A DNA stretch of 64,000 nt from Atherix ibis (GCA_958298945.1 OY282610.1:64911088-64975087), one strand, 5' to 3'. Shown: positions 1-11,640, numbered from the stretch's first letter. Notes: a model not told the origin generated them from the letters alone. Made by a program: numbers and translations.

Positions 1-1190
1 AATATATGAAAAAATAGTTATAAATATAATTCCTTGTATACTTCAAAGACAAACTGAAATTTTAGCTTCTGAATTTTCTTTTCATGAAATTAAAATTAAA
101 TAAAGATAAAAATGATAATGTAGAAGATATAGGAAGGAAATGTTTTCGAAAATATTATCAGAAAAGAATTTCAAGGAAATATAATTATAAAGAAATGAAA
201 TTTAAGGATAATATAAGGACTATAAAAAATAAGCGTAGAGCTTCGAGATGAAATACTATTACATACTCGTATACTATGGGATAGAATAAAAGTAGAGGGA
301 CTAAATGAATGGATGATTCCTGGAAGATGATAATCGAATAATTCTTCTTACGTTTAAAATGGCTGTGTTTATTTTAAAGTACATTCCGATGGAAAATTAC
401 ATGTTTTTAAAAATATTTGCGGGGTTAAAAATGAAAAATTTCATTTTTTTTTACTGGTAAAACTAATTTCTTATTAGACAAAAAATATTTATCATACCTT
501 CAATTTTAGAAATTTGCCTATTACTTCGTCTGAAAAAATTGTATGAATATGAAAAGCTTTATATTTTCTAGTCAATTTAAATAATGTTGTCTTTGAGGTT
601 GAACAAAGAAAAGAAAGGTGAAAAGACGTAAGGTAAATCATTTGATAGACTACGTGATTAAAATTTAAAGGACTTACGATAGGAGTCCTTACACATTATA
701 TTATAATCATATATTAAGACGTCAAGGGAATAAAACTATGAATACAATAGCTGTAAAACAATAGTAGCATAAATTTAATAATAATAAGAGTCATAATGGT
801 GATGATAAAGAGGACAGTAAAACTATATAATAATGATTGTAATGGTAATAACAGAAACAGTTATAGTTGGCACATTCATCTGAACCACCCACGATAAAAA
901 GTTTTTTTTTATTTGTGGCTTTTCATTGAAAATGACGCTTTTTGCACCACAAATACTTAAATGTTGTTTGTGTATGTATCACGTAACTACAATATTTAAT
1001 CATTTATAAACGTCAATTTTTAACTAATTCTGAAGTAATATTTCATACTATTTAGAGTGAAATATTTCTAAGGATAATAAGTGAATATGAAATTGAATTC
1101 AAAGCACTCGTACGTTAAGGGGTCTGTTGTCTTTAAATACGGTGTGCGTTTGACTATTTAGCAGTACTTCTTACTTTATTTTAAATATAA
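1..1190. other. AT-rich spacer, no gene seen
   Basis: No reading frame of note on either strand and no recognisable repeat. It contains one TACTCGTA octamer at 264-271. Confidence 0.6.
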
Positions 1191-1192
1191 TA

Positions 1193-2338
1193 CGAGGGTC
1201 GTTCTATATGTCCTTAGAAAATTTGAAAAATTGCGCTCGTAGTGTCGGTAAAGATTTTTTTTTTGTAGCATTATCGACAGGAAAGCTGTCAAAATTTCAG
1301 CTCGATCCATAGCGTAGGTCAATTTCTATCGTCAATTAAAGTTAACGACATTTATTTGTGCAAAACAATGGAAAAAAGCGAGTTTAGCGCTGTCATCAAA
1401 CATCTCCATTTGAAAGGCTTAAGCCCGAAAGCCGAAAGAAATCAAAGCCGAGTTGGATGCAGTTCATGGCACATCTGCACCTGTATTTGCGACGGTTTAC
1501 AATTGGGTGAATGAATTTAAACGTACCCGTTCATCCACAAAAGATGAACATCGTTCAGGACGCCCAGTTGAGGTGTCTACTCCTGAAATCATCGACAAAA
1601 TCCACGATCCGATTTTGAACGATCGGCGAATTAAAGTGCGCGAATTAGTTGATTCCACGGGCATATCACAAGGTACAGTCGCTTCCGTTTTGCATGAGGA
1701 AACCTGGATACACTACTACACTCCAGAAATGAAGAGACAGTCATCACAGTGGATTTTCAAGGGTGAACGGGCTCCGAAGAAGGCAAAAACGGTGCCATCG
1801 GCCGGCAAGGTGATGGCCACGGTCTTTTGGGATTCGCAGGGCATTATTTTTATCGACTACTTGGAAAAAGGAAAAACAATAACAGGAGCGTATTACGCGT
1901 CATTATTGCAACGGTTGAGCGAGGAAATCGAAGAGAAACGCCCCCATCTGAAGAAGAAAAAATCCTCTTGCATCAGGACAATGCGCGTGTGCACACCTGC
2001 GCTGTTTCCATGGCCGAAATTGTGGAATTGAGAATGGAATTGTTGCAGCATCCCGCTTATTCACAAGAATTGGCCCCGAGTGACTATTTTCTTTTCCCCA
2101 ATCTGAAGAAATGGCTTGGCGGACGACGGTTCACTTCCAACGAGGACGTCATTGCTCAAACGGATGAGTATTTTGCAGAACTTCCAAAATCCTATTTTTT
2201 GGATGGGATAAAAATTTTGGAAAAACGGTTGGAAAAGTGTATAGAGCTAAAAGTAGATTATGTTGAAAAATAAAAAAATTTTTTTTTTAAAAACAGTTTT
2301 TTTCCATCTTTTTCTAAGGACTTATTGAACGACCCTCG
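1193..2338 (+). mobile_element. Mariner-like element A1, internally deleted
   Basis: The ends are inverted: the left begins CGAGGGTCGTT and the right ends ACGACCCTCG, each next to a TA dinucleotide (1191-1192 and 2339-2340), the mariner target duplication. At 1146 bp it is about 120 bp shorter than the family A copies near 1.27 kb. The missing segment lies around 1700, between the helix-turn-helix region and the first catalytic Asp. It carries the transposase remnant at 1368-2273. Confidence 0.92.
1368..2273 (+). pseudogene. Mariner transposase remnant (A1)
   Basis: The ATG at 1368 opens MEKSEF, as in the other A copies. A 7-bp duplication of the CCGAAAG type near 1428-1440 shifts the frame, so the readable HTH part resumes near 1453. 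A deletion near 1700 removes the WVPRLL linker and joins ILHEE-like sequence directly to ETWIHYYTP, taking the first catalytic Asp (VDETW in relatives) with it. Loss of one A in the poly-A run near 1968 shifts the frame again. The second Asp (HQDNARVH) and third Asp (LAPSDYF, 34 residues later) are in the third frame. The protein would have acted on the element's ITRs in the nucleus; this copy cannot encode it. Confidence 0.9.
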
Positions 2339-2600
2339 TACATTCCATTAGATCTTTCCAATAGCCTTGTAGGAATCGAGAGGTATAGATTTGATCTCAA
2401 AAATATTTTGCATATATTTTAAAAATATATGAAATTTAAAATCTATTTGTTTTTATATGATAATACTTGAAACTGAATAATTTTCTTTACAAAAAATATA
2501 TCCTGTCCATAAATTATTAATAAATTTGAAATACTTCAAACTTTTTGTTTTTTTCTAAAAAAAATTATTCTTTCTATAATCATGACATACTTGCATCTGG

Positions 2601-2765
2601 TTAATTGATTTTGTTGCGTATGTTTTCTTTAAATTGTTCAATTGAGTTTAGTCGATTAACATAGAGCTTTTTGTTCAAGTATCCCTAAAGAAAGAAATCA
2701 AAAGTGGCTAAATAATGACAGCGAATGGCCGAAACGACATCACCAATTTAGGACATAATTTGGTC
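2601..2765 (-). pseudogene. Tc1/mariner (family F) transposase C-terminal remnant
   Basis: On the minus strand from 2744 the translation reads GDVVSAIRCHYLATFDFFL, a stop, then GYLNKKLYVNRLNSIEQF and an in-frame stop at 2601. This lines up with the WPPRSxDLTPLDYFLWGYLK region of the copy at 39767-40661. The third catalytic Asp is the FD of ATFDFF; the Trp of LWGYL has become a stop. No ITRs are visible. Confidence 0.6.
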
Positions 2766-2799
2766 AGACAAAAATTCTGCAGCATCCCTCTACATCCCG

Positions 2800-3660
2800 C
2801 ACTTGTCACCGCCTTGGCGTCGAGATGTTAAGTGTATGTAATGACATAAAATAGTAAAGTAGCTAACAAGGGGCAAAAGTAGATATCCGACAGTGGATAT
2901 GCCGTGGCTGGCAAATGTGATATTAAAAATTAATAATCACATAGTAAGCCCTACGGAGAGGTGGTGCATGAACAAAAATGATGGAAATAGAAAGAGGAAG
3001 AGGTGGATGAGGAAAGGATAGAAGGAAGTTGTGAAGGAAAGAACGAGAAAAAGGTCAGGAAGTAACAAGATTGCTGACCACTGCTCACAGAGCGGGGTAC
3101 AGATCTAATTTACTATAATAAATAAATTAGGTACCACGGGAACCGAGACGCCCCGCAGAACGAAATTCAAAATAAAAATGGATCTTTCAGGATTATGCCG
3201 TTGAAGCTTTGCATAGTGTTTTGCTATGTTCTATAAAAATGATGAACTAGCTTCTGTGCTCGATTATTGGTAAGGTGCTTCGGCATTTACGTGTTGGCTG
3301 TGGTTAACACCTATATCGCGGGTACGATCTTTGGATCGTAGAAGGGAGATAACTGGCAATAAATACTTTGCAATTATCTCGGGTGTTGTCACTGCTGATG
3401 ACAGTAGAGGTTTAAGTTAGGCCTTAACAACCCAGCAGTTGAGGTGATCAGATTGGAACTGATTACTGACTGCTAATTCTCAGTTATGGAATGCGCTGAT
3501 TGAGCGTAATCTCAATCCCTATATAGTCTAAAAATGCGGAATAGCACCATTAAATATATAGAGAAACAAACCCATCACTAGTCATCATAAGTCAGAATGC
3601 GCTTCGTTATTGCTCCATTGTCGTCGGCGCATACACGTATGATCTCTGCGTTGAAGATCC
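2800..3660. other. GC-richer segment of unknown origin with purine tract
   Basis: This stretch is less AT-rich than its surroundings. It contains a strongly purine-biased tract at about 2976-3060 (repeated GAGGAAG-like units) and short imperfect palindromes such as CGATCTTTGGATCG near 3328. There is no coding sequence that I recognise. A 38-bp block at 2862-2899 recurs at 47241-47277. It may be the remains of a retroelement, but no LTR, primer site or protein motif supports that. Confidence 0.35.
2862..2899 (+). repeat. Dispersed repeat copy 1 (AAAGTAGATATCCGA block)
   Basis: The block GCTAACAAGGGGCAAAAGTA followed by GATATCCGACAGTGGAT matches 47241-47277 with few mismatches in the same orientation. 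The flanks diverge quickly. Its family is unknown. Confidence 0.6.
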
Positions 3661-6600
3661 TATTGCAGCTAAATTTTATATGATTATTAATGCAAATTTT
3701 TATGCCATATATTCCACAAAACGGTTTAAGAAAGTTTCAGTTCTCTTGCGTAATAGTTTATGGAGAGCTACACAATCACGTACCGTCGCAATATTCGTGG
3801 TTGAGCGATCGATGCTAAGGCGACAAGAATTTTTGACAAAAAATTCGTGTTTTTGTAGATTACAGTACAAAATAAAAATGTTTGAATCGATTCATAAAGA
3901 ATGTCGAAGCCCATAATTTATAGTAAATTTTAAATTTGTAAATTCTTAGGGAACACAATCCCATTTATTGTACGGAATAGAAGCCATAACTGAATACTGA
4001 CTCAAAAAAACTAGGGTCTAGTTTTTGTCCTCTTCTGACTGTTAAAATGATAAAACTTTCAGGTAGACTAAAGTCGCATATCTTAATATAAGATGTCTGA
4101 ATCCTTTTTATGTAAATAATTTGTTTTACGATGGTTTTTTTTTACAAGTTAGTACTTTTTTCATAAAAGCTAATGTTGTTGACAGATTATGTTATCTCCA
4201 AATTAATTTAATAAGACGATACCATTTTTTTCGATCAAATTTAAAATTAAAAAAAAAAAAGAATAGTCAAAGATAATACTCCTGTTTGGATAAAAATAAT
4301 CTTCGTATCGAAAAATTTTAACCCTTTTCAGAGTAGCCTGCTATGGACCTCTACACCAAACAAGATTGTCATTTTCTTCCATCAAATTTGGCAAAATCAC
4401 ACAAAAATATGATTCTTGTAACCGTCAGATTCAATTATAAACTTTTGTAATTTTACCTTATTTTTCTTAAAAATGCGATCCAAACTTCGTTAAACATCAT
4501 TTTCGTTTAGGCTGTACAAAATTGATTAATTGCTTATCTGGGTCGGGTTAGAAAAAATTATGTACATTTTTAGTATTACTAAAATTTTTATATTTCAGTT
4601 AAAAAATAATATTAAATAAATAGACAGAAAATCCATCAAGTTTAAACATGAAAATTATTTATACAAGATTAGTTTTTATTTTTGGTTATTAATTTTTTTA
4701 AAGATATTTTTAACTCCACCGCTAATAATAACTTTGAATGTTCCACAAAAGCGCAAGGAAAAGGAGGGACTAAATTTTCATTAAACATCGATTAAATTTG
4801 GATCCTTAATTGTCACACTACAGAGTAGTAGTTCTTATTGAGCAAATGAACTGTAATGGCTTCCCAGTGGTTGCTCTTGTTGGCCTTTTTCACATTTAGC
4901 GTCCTTTGTTATGGTATTCGATAATCAACTTCTATTCGTGTACATTATTAGAACGCTATTTGGATGTTGAATAGAGCAGGGTCTCAGAATTCTTTGAATA
5001 CCGAATTTCCACATCGAATATATTGTAATAACATCAGCGGACCAATTCATGCGTGTGATATACACATACAAAAGCGAAAATAGAACGTTTGGAAGCAAAT
5101 GCTTACATAGAAAATAGCATAATTATGTATTTGTTGTATGGGAACATGCACAGAAACAATACAAATAATATTAATAAATTTAAATTCATCTTTCAGTTTA
5201 CCACTTTAATTCTTCGAAATGTGTGCTTCTTTAATAAATTTAAACAATATTCGAAATGTGCTGTTCTTATTTTTACTAAAGAATTGTACGAACAGAGTAT
5301 ACAATCTCGTGTATGTTAACTCTAGCTCTAAATACAGAATTGAATTTTAAATTCGAATTAACTACAACCATAAATAAACAGATAATGAATATTTTATACT
5401 GTATATATTATTGTTGTACAGAAGCTCGAATATATAATACTCGTATCATATTGGAATTTATTTAAATAAGTCTGTTTTCGAAAATTTATATCTTAAATAG
5501 TGGAAATAGCTTTCATTATCAAAGAGAATCAGCATCTAGGATATAAATCAATTCAAAGAATTTCAGTTCTTTGAATTTTTTCTTTATATAATATGAAATA
5601 AAACTTTTTGCAACGAAATATTCTAAATTTTACATTTGTTAATATCTAGAAATATTTAAATATATACAAATATTTATAGAGTTATGAAAACTTTAACAAA
5701 ATTTATTTTTTTCAATTAATAAATTAGACTTTTGTTTATGATAATTTGGTTTCTTTTGAAAAAAAAATCATGAATCTTAAGAGAGTATGAATGTAATTAG
5801 TTGTGATTTTATTTCTATGAAAAAATTCAAAGCTTTTCACAATTTCGCCATAAGTAACATAATTTTATTGCAATTAAATAAGAATTACAGAAAATTCTAT
5901 AGATTTTACTCAAAAATATCTCTCAGCTCATAATGATTGCGTGTAAACGATATAAAACATGCTTTTCTACTAAGATTATTATCGTCATTTACAATATATA
6001 TTTTCACAACAAAGCATTTATAATATATTTTTTCTTCCAATTAACTTATGATGTTATAAGTAGAATATCATTCTTAACTAGTATTTCTATCAAATAGTGT
6101 CTTGTAAATTTTTATTGCCCATGTCAATGGTGTCCTGCGAATGCAAGCATGCAATGCGATTTTTTTGCAAATAGCAACGTACTACACTTCAAAATGTTTT
6201 TCTTGGGTAGCTATACTACTCGACGAAGATATTATTTTTCTGGTAGTCTTCCTAGGCTTTCACTCGTTCTAGGCTTAATCTTGAATCGCCTTCAACTCCT
6301 CTGATACACTTATTTAGATTTCTTCTAAAGTACCAAGTTAACGCTCTTGCAAATGCAGATAAAGAATCCTTCTTCTAACCCTTTCAATCGACGGTTTGAA
6401 CTCAAAATAGTCTCCGCTTGTCTGACATATTTATTAGTTTTCGTAGTTGGGGACGAGGTTCGCCTTCCATTCCGAATTCGCCAAACTTAACACTCAAAAT
6501 TTTTTTACTAATTATGCCCTATTGGGTCACATATGTTAGTTACCACAAAAGGTTGAAACTTGATTTTATCACCGTCAGAATTTTTGAAACTATCCCAATT

Positions 6601-7230
6601 TAATGGGAGTGTACATAATTGCGACTAGATACGAAAATGATTAACGATTTACTGGTCTAATTAAGTTGTTTCTAATTTTTTGTTCTAGCCGTTGTACTGT
6701 TAATGATAATTTTTATATACAAATATGGAAATTCATTTAAGTATATTTAGTTCAATATTTTTTTCGTATATTAGAATGTCCTAATGATGACAAATTGGAT
6801 TAAGAGCTTATAATCACATTAATGACAATTAAGAAAACAACAAATACAATTTCCTAATTAATGAATGTCTCACATTAACCATATTGAACTTCATTTGTAC
6901 AAATTTGGTGGGTAAAATTTGTTTACATAACTTTGTATTTGAAAATTCTACAATTTTTTAACATCACTTTTGAATAATTACAAACATTTTAGTCACCTTC
7001 ACTCTGTGGTATTGTAAATTTTTATGCTTTTTTATTAGAACAGTGCAACTTTATTTAAAATTTACAATTTAAAAAATGGTAATAAATTGCAGTATTTGTA
7101 TCACCAAGTCGGAATTTAATTTAAAAATACAATTTAATGCAATGTTATTTATTGGTAAGGCAGAATTTTGATAGCAATTATTTTTTAAATGTTTAAATTC
7201 ATCATTTTATTGTAAATAACTATCATCTAC
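3660..7230. other. AT-rich spacer, no gene seen
   Basis: About 3.5 kb of AT-rich DNA with only short chance open frames (such as 3680-3916 and 5089-5319) that have no domain or conserved motif. It holds one TACTCGTA octamer at 5438-5445. Confidence 0.5.
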
Positions 7231-7237
7231 AGACTTT

Positions 7238-7880
7238 ACCAAATTCAGTCATAGAGCGATACAAAGTTGAAGAACCCGTAAAAGTGATCCAAATTTTTTT
7301 GAAAACGGTCGTTTTGCAGAAAACATAACCGCTCATCTGAGACAACCATAAGGAGTTTGGTGCAGAAATTTGAAGAGTCTGCTTCTGTACAAAACGTGCG
7401 AGCATGACTACATCTTGGTCGATGGCACGACAACCGCAAATCCATCATCGGGCGCTGCGCTTGGAACTTTTGTACAGTACCACCAAGAAAATTTGATTAA
7501 CATAAATACGGAACCCTAGAGACTATATGCAGTACCGTATATTTACCATCAGGATGCTTGAGATATATTTATATATAAACGGATACGTTAGCAAACAAAA
7601 CGACTGAATTCGGGGTTTATAAATCATAATGTGATTCAAGATAAACCTATGGGCCCACAGCAAGCCATTGCTTCGTGTGTATTTTAGGCTGGCAGAGCCA
7701 TTGGAGCGCACTTCTTCGATAATGATGCCAGTAACGCTATTACGTTGAAGGGTGAACGTTTCCGTGAAATGATAATAAACTTTTTATCGACTGAATTGGA
7801 TGACATGAAGTTCCCAGAATACAAAAAAATCATGTAAACTTTTGATACAGACATCACGCAATTGCAGATCTTCATCCATC
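7238..7880 (+). pseudogene. Family F transposase remnant, N-terminal HTH and core
   Basis: Translation in shifting frames gives VIERYKVEEPVKVIQIFLK, then KHNRSSETTIRSLVQKFEES and ASVQNVRA (7238-7410), the N-terminal HTH pattern of Tc1-like insect transposases (RHNRPT..TIRRLVxKFEExGSV). At 7610-7820 come VIQDKPMGPQQAIASCVF, a stop, then AGRAIGAHFFDNDASN and KGERFREMIINFL. These match IIYEHPLHSPKLTVWCGIWS, GGIIGPYSFRNEADN and NGDRYRSMITNFL of the copy at 39767. The part between, with the first catalytic Asp, is not readable, and the end carrying the last two Asp residues is absent or unreadable. Neither ITR is evident. Confidence 0.65.
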
Positions 7881-8039
7881 TGCCAGATTACGATTAATAA
7901 TACTCGTACAATATAAAAAGCACGAACGACTTATAAGGAGTAATATACCATAGTTGTACAATGAAGTCTTGTTTATCAGTCACATTTATATATATATGTA
8001 AATTTACTTGATTAATTTCGACCAGACCTTTATATTGAA

Positions 8040-8158
8040 AATGAATTAATATATTATGTTACATCCATGATATCCTTTGCCATAGTGATATTCTTACCCA
8101 AACATATGCCGATGATACAGCTATCCTTAAACATTATCAAAGTTTTTTTACAACCATC
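8040..8158 (+). pseudogene. LINE reverse transcriptase fragment, left of MLE insertion
   Basis: Around 8100-8130 the translation reads TYADDTAIL, the catalytic YADD box of non-LTR (Jockey-type) reverse transcriptase, as in the LINE copies at 23500 and 32210. It is interrupted at a TA (8159-8160) by element A2; the same LINE resumes at 8989. The copy is 5'-truncated close to the YADD box. Confidence 0.75.
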
Positions 8159-8160
8159 TA

Positions 8161-8988
8161 CGAGGGTCGTTCAATAAGTCTTTAGAAAATCCAAAAAATT
8201 GCGCTCGTAGTGTCGTTAAAAAGTAGCATTACTTTTGTAACTAGCATTATTAACAGAAAAGCTGTCAAAATTTCAGCTCGATCCATAGCGTAGGTCAATT
8301 TCTATTGTCGATTAAAGTTGACGAAATTTATTTGTGCATAACAATGGAAAAAAGCGAGTTTAGGGCTGTCATCAAACATTTCCATTTGAAAGTCTTAAGC
8401 CCGAAAGAAATCAAAGCCGAGTTGTCATCGGCAAAAAACTGTGCCATCGGCCGGCAAGGTGATGGCCACGGTCTTTTGGGATTCGCAGGGCATCATTTTT
8501 ATCGACTACTTGGAAAAAGGAAAAACAATAACAGGAGCGTATTACGCGTCGAAATTGCAACGGTTGAGCGAGGAAATCAAAGAGAAATGCCCCCATCTGA
8601 AAAAGAAAAATATCCTCTTGCATCAGGACAATGCGCGTGGGCACACCTGCGCTGTTTTCATGGCCAAAATTGTGGAATTGAGAATGGAATTGTTGCAGCA
8701 TCCCGCTTATTCACCAGATTTGGCCCCGAGTGACTATTTTCTTTTCCTCAATCTGAAGAAATGGCTTGGCGGACGACGGTTCACTTCCAACGAGGACGTC
8801 ATTGCTCAAACGGATGAGTATTTTGCAGAACTTCCGAAATCCTATTTTTTGGACGGGATAAAAATTTTGGAAAAACGGTTGGAAAAGTGTATAGAGCTAA
8901 AAGGAGATTATGTTGAAAAAAAAAAAAATTTTTTTTTAAAAAACAGTTTTTTTCCATCTTTTCCTAAGGACTTATCGAACGGCCCTCG
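8161..8988 (+). mobile_element. Mariner-like element A2, deleted, nested in a LINE
   Basis: The left end starts CGAGGGTCGTTCAATAAGTC after TA (8159-8160); the right end finishes GGCCCTCG before TA (8989-8990). It is 828 bp, against about 1.27 kb for full copies. The deletion joins the AELD codons near 8424 to sequence just before the VPSAGKVMATVFW codons, removing most of the HTH region and the first catalytic Asp. Reverse transcriptase sequence of one LINE lies on both sides, so the LINE was there first. Confidence 0.92.
8344..8440 (+). pseudogene. Mariner transposase N-terminal stub (A2)
   Basis: The ATG at 8344 opens MEKSEFRAVIKHFHLK and SPKEIKAEL, then runs into the deletion junction near 8424 and continues out of frame. 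Only about 27 residues of the true N-terminus remain. Confidence 0.75.
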
Positions 8989-9247
8989 TATATCCTACAG
9001 AACCACATCCATTCCTTGGAAACCGGATTCAAAAGAATCTGCTAATGTCACTTTCACTCTCTGCCGCAAACACATTCCTGATATAACCATAAACGGTTTA
9101 ACTAAAAGAAGTGAACTTAACGAAAAACACAATCAATTACTAAGCCTCCTAAAAAGTAGATCAAAGCTTAGAATAAAAATCAATCTATTACTATACAATA
9201 TGACACTTATACTGATATGGACATACGGACTCGAACTTTCGGATTAG
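8462..9247 (+). pseudogene. Read-through ORF joining transposase core to LINE RT end
   Basis: From the ATG at 8462 (MATVFWDSQG) the frame is open for 261 codons. The first ~150 residues are the mariner catalytic core after the first Asp, with HQDNARGH (second Asp) and LAPSDYF (third Asp, 34 residues later). The usual stop after DYVEK (TAA in A1) is lost in a run of A, so the frame passes through the 3' ITR. It then enters the LINE, where NVTFTLCRKHIPD and LLLYNMTLILIWTYGLEL match the post-YADD thumb region of the LINE at 32350-32620. Neither half is functional alone, since the first transposase Asp and the RT catalytic box lie outside the frame. Whether it is transcribed is unknown. Confidence 0.8.
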
Positions 9248-9650
9248 ACTAAGCATTCCAATTCCATTCTAATTCAAATCCTGTGAAAAATTGTCTTTAC
9301 TCCCTTTTATGTACGAAACGCGATTATCCATCGTAATCTAAATATTCCATTTGTTCATGAAGTCTACATTTTCCGATATAAAAACTTCCATTCGATGGTA
9401 TTAATCCTACCATCCTAATCCTGTTCACTTCCACTCTTCCATTTACCACCCATAGCCATTTGAAATGGCAATGGCCTTGTGATTTTTTTCACCTATAAAA
9501 AAAATATTATCCTGTTTTTTTAAGGCAACATCGATGCGTGCTTTCCTTTACATGTTTTCATGTTCTGGTATTTACATTTATAAAAAATCTGCTTGTTACT
9601 AATTATGAATAGTTGTAGATAACATTTAAATTTAAAATAAAATAAATAAT
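8989..9650 (+). pseudogene. LINE fragment, right of MLE insertion, with 3' tail
   Basis: This continues the LINE interrupted at 8160. It covers the RT thumb region (9000-9245), then decayed C-terminal coding (for example TRLSIVI-like sequence near 9320), and a 3' end near 9640. The last part, AAATCTGCTTGTTAC followed by AT-rich sequence, resembles the 3' end of the LINE at 24215-24265. A segment corresponding to YLGLxLDKRLTWNPHTRLK is deleted relative to the other copies. Confidence 0.65.
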
Positions 9651-10070
9651 ATATTGGTTATCGAGTAGTTTTTATTTCTAAGAAATTAGTAAAATTGCTG
9701 ACTTTTTTCCACTCTGATTTAATAATAAGCTAAATATTATGATTTAATAATTAGCAAAATAGAGCTAGTCTATGCAAGATAGTCTCTCTAATTTGGTGGC
9801 TTTTAAGGAGTTTCATATAGAAGTACGAATATGTTTTTGATTCCACACTATGGAACAATATGAGTACTTGACTTGAGGTAGTATTTCCTTGTTTCAAATT
9901 GTATTATCTATTGAGAAATATGGTTTAGCAATAAAGAATTTATAAAGAATTAAAATAACTGTTATTAATAATAGTTGAATGATTATTAGTTTATTATAAA
10001 ATGCTGAAAATAAATTTTTACTTTTTATATGGTAAATCAATTTTTAATTCTATACTTCTCAAAAGTCGAA
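9650..10070. other. AT-rich spacer, nothing seen
   Basis: No coding, repeat or structural signal recognised. Confidence 0.5.
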
Positions 10071-10072
10071 AA

Positions 10073-10640
10073 AGTTCGTGGCGTTTTTTGACAGAAGAAG
10101 TTAAAAGAAAATAACTTAGTTAACACTAGTCGCCTTATAAGAATATAAAAGCAAATTACTCAGTATCTACTACTTGGATTTGAAAGTTGACAATTACCGA
10201 AAAAAGTGATGATATTCTCGAAAAAATAAAGCACGATAGCAATAAAAGCTTATGAAATAAAAATTCATGATCAAACCGTTTTAAGCAATTTGCAAAAAGC
10301 TGGCTTTTAAAAAAAATGCCTCATGATTTGAGTGTGAAAAATGTTTAACATATGAGATACATTGCTGAAGAGCAATGAAATTGAGCTATTTATGGTTATG
10401 AATAATGGCTAAAATATGAGAGTGTAGTTTGCAAGAGATCATGGAAAAAGAGAGATGAACGGTCACAAATAATTTCAAAAATAGGGATGGTAATGCAGTG
10501 TGTATAGTGACACTGGAAGAGAATCGTTCATTATTAACTGTCACCCTTCGGTCAAACTATTAATTTGGTTGACTGAAATCATTTCTCTAAATTACGAATT
10601 TATGTAAAATAAGATAGTATAAATAACTACGAGTAGCTCT
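10073..10640 (+). pseudogene. Family G mariner remnant 1
   Basis: Broken frames read DDILEKIKHDSN and IHDQTVLSNLQKAGF near 10205-10305, the second HTH of mariner transposases (..HHQTVLNHLxKAGY). Near 10430-10570 they read CKRSWKKRDERSQIISK and, after frame changes, LSPFGQTINL, matching the KRSWSKRGE..ELLPxGQTIN region downstream of the first Asp. Stops and frameshifts are many; no readable Asp triad remains. It starts with AAAAAGTTCGTGGCGTTTTT, which recurs at 10752 and 11095. Confidence 0.6.
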
Positions 10641-10748
10641 GGTCTTTTAGTAATTTAAGTAAACAATTATACAAATAAAAACTAACATTGAAAATAAAAA
10701 TAAAATATTTATCATAATATGGCAGATATTTTCTGATATTAAATATTC

Positions 10749-11090
10749 GAAAAAGTTTTTGGCATTTTCCAACAGATGGAGCTATAAGTAAATAAAGCGG
10801 TTAACTATCTCATCTAAGTATCCGGAGCGGTCGATATCAAAACTTTTCAACATAATTCAATCATAAAATATCAGACGCACAATAATCATTATAGCTAGTG
10901 CAGTTTTTGATGTGTGGGACTCCAAATGGCCCAAATCACTTATGAAAAAGTTTTCAAGCATCTCTCTATACCACTCGGTAGTCACAATTATAGCATTTAT
11001 AGCAGCAATTTCAAAGAAAAGTCTAAAGGTCTTTTGTCAATTATCTCTGGATTTTCACATTTCCACACATGAACTCATCTCTGGATGAGT
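10749..11090 (+). pseudogene. Family G 5'-end copy 2
   Basis: It begins with GAAAAAGTTTTTGGCATTTT followed by CCAACAGATGGAGCTATAAG, a diverged repeat of the start of copy 1. The remainder is AT-rich, with no clear transposase. It may be the 5' untranslated part of a family G mariner, broken off by the next copy. Confidence 0.4.
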
Positions 11091-11092
11091 TA

Positions 11093-11640
11093 GTCAAAAA
11101 AGTTCGCTTTCCGACAGATGGAGTTATAAGCAAATAATGCGATAATAATCACTAGATGTGCATTTAAAAGGTTACACTTAGACCTAGTGATTTTAGAAGC
11201 GAATAATAACTGGCAATGAAAAATGGGTAAAATAAATGAATATCATTTAAAAGAGATCATCGAAAAAGAGAGATGAACTATCATAAACAATTTTAAAGCC
11301 AGGACTCACTGCCAACAAGGTGATGTAGTGTGTATGGTGTGACTTGGAGGAAATTAACATATTCATTATGAGCTGCTACCGTTCCCTCAAACTATCAACT
11401 TGGTACATCACTGTAAGCAACCCGGGAGATTATAACAAGCGAATACCACTTGTTTCGATCTCTGCAGAACTATCTTAATGGAACCTAGTTGCCTTCGAGT
11501 GAGGCCTGTTAAAACCATTTCATTCAGTTTTTTAACCAAAAACCACAGAAGTTCTATACTGATGGTATCATGGCTCTACTCGAAAAATGGAGAATATTTG
11601 TTTTGAATAAATTATTATAATTTTTACACTATTATTTAAG
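11093..11640 (+). pseudogene. Family G mariner remnant 3
   Basis: It begins with the third copy of the GTTCG..CCGACAGATGGAGTTATA block. At 11195-11290 it reads RIITGNEKWVK, then KRSSKKREMNYHKQF, corresponding to VTGDEKWVTYDN..KRSWSKRGE of mariners; the first catalytic Asp is Asn here. At 11515-11610 it reads FFNQKPQKFYTDGIMALLEK, the C-terminal FYxRGIxKLPERW pattern. The stretch between, with the second and third Asp, is deleted. Confidence 0.6.

Noticed and set aside
4800..4920. Possible transposase N-terminus (YRVVVLIEQMNCNGFPVVAL)
   Set aside because: Only a faint resemblance to Tc1-like N-termini; no further blocks downstream.
3680..5319. Short frames at 3680-3916 and 5089-5319 as small genes
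   Set aside because: AT-rich, no motif or signal peptide, no splice context that I can support; typical chance frames.
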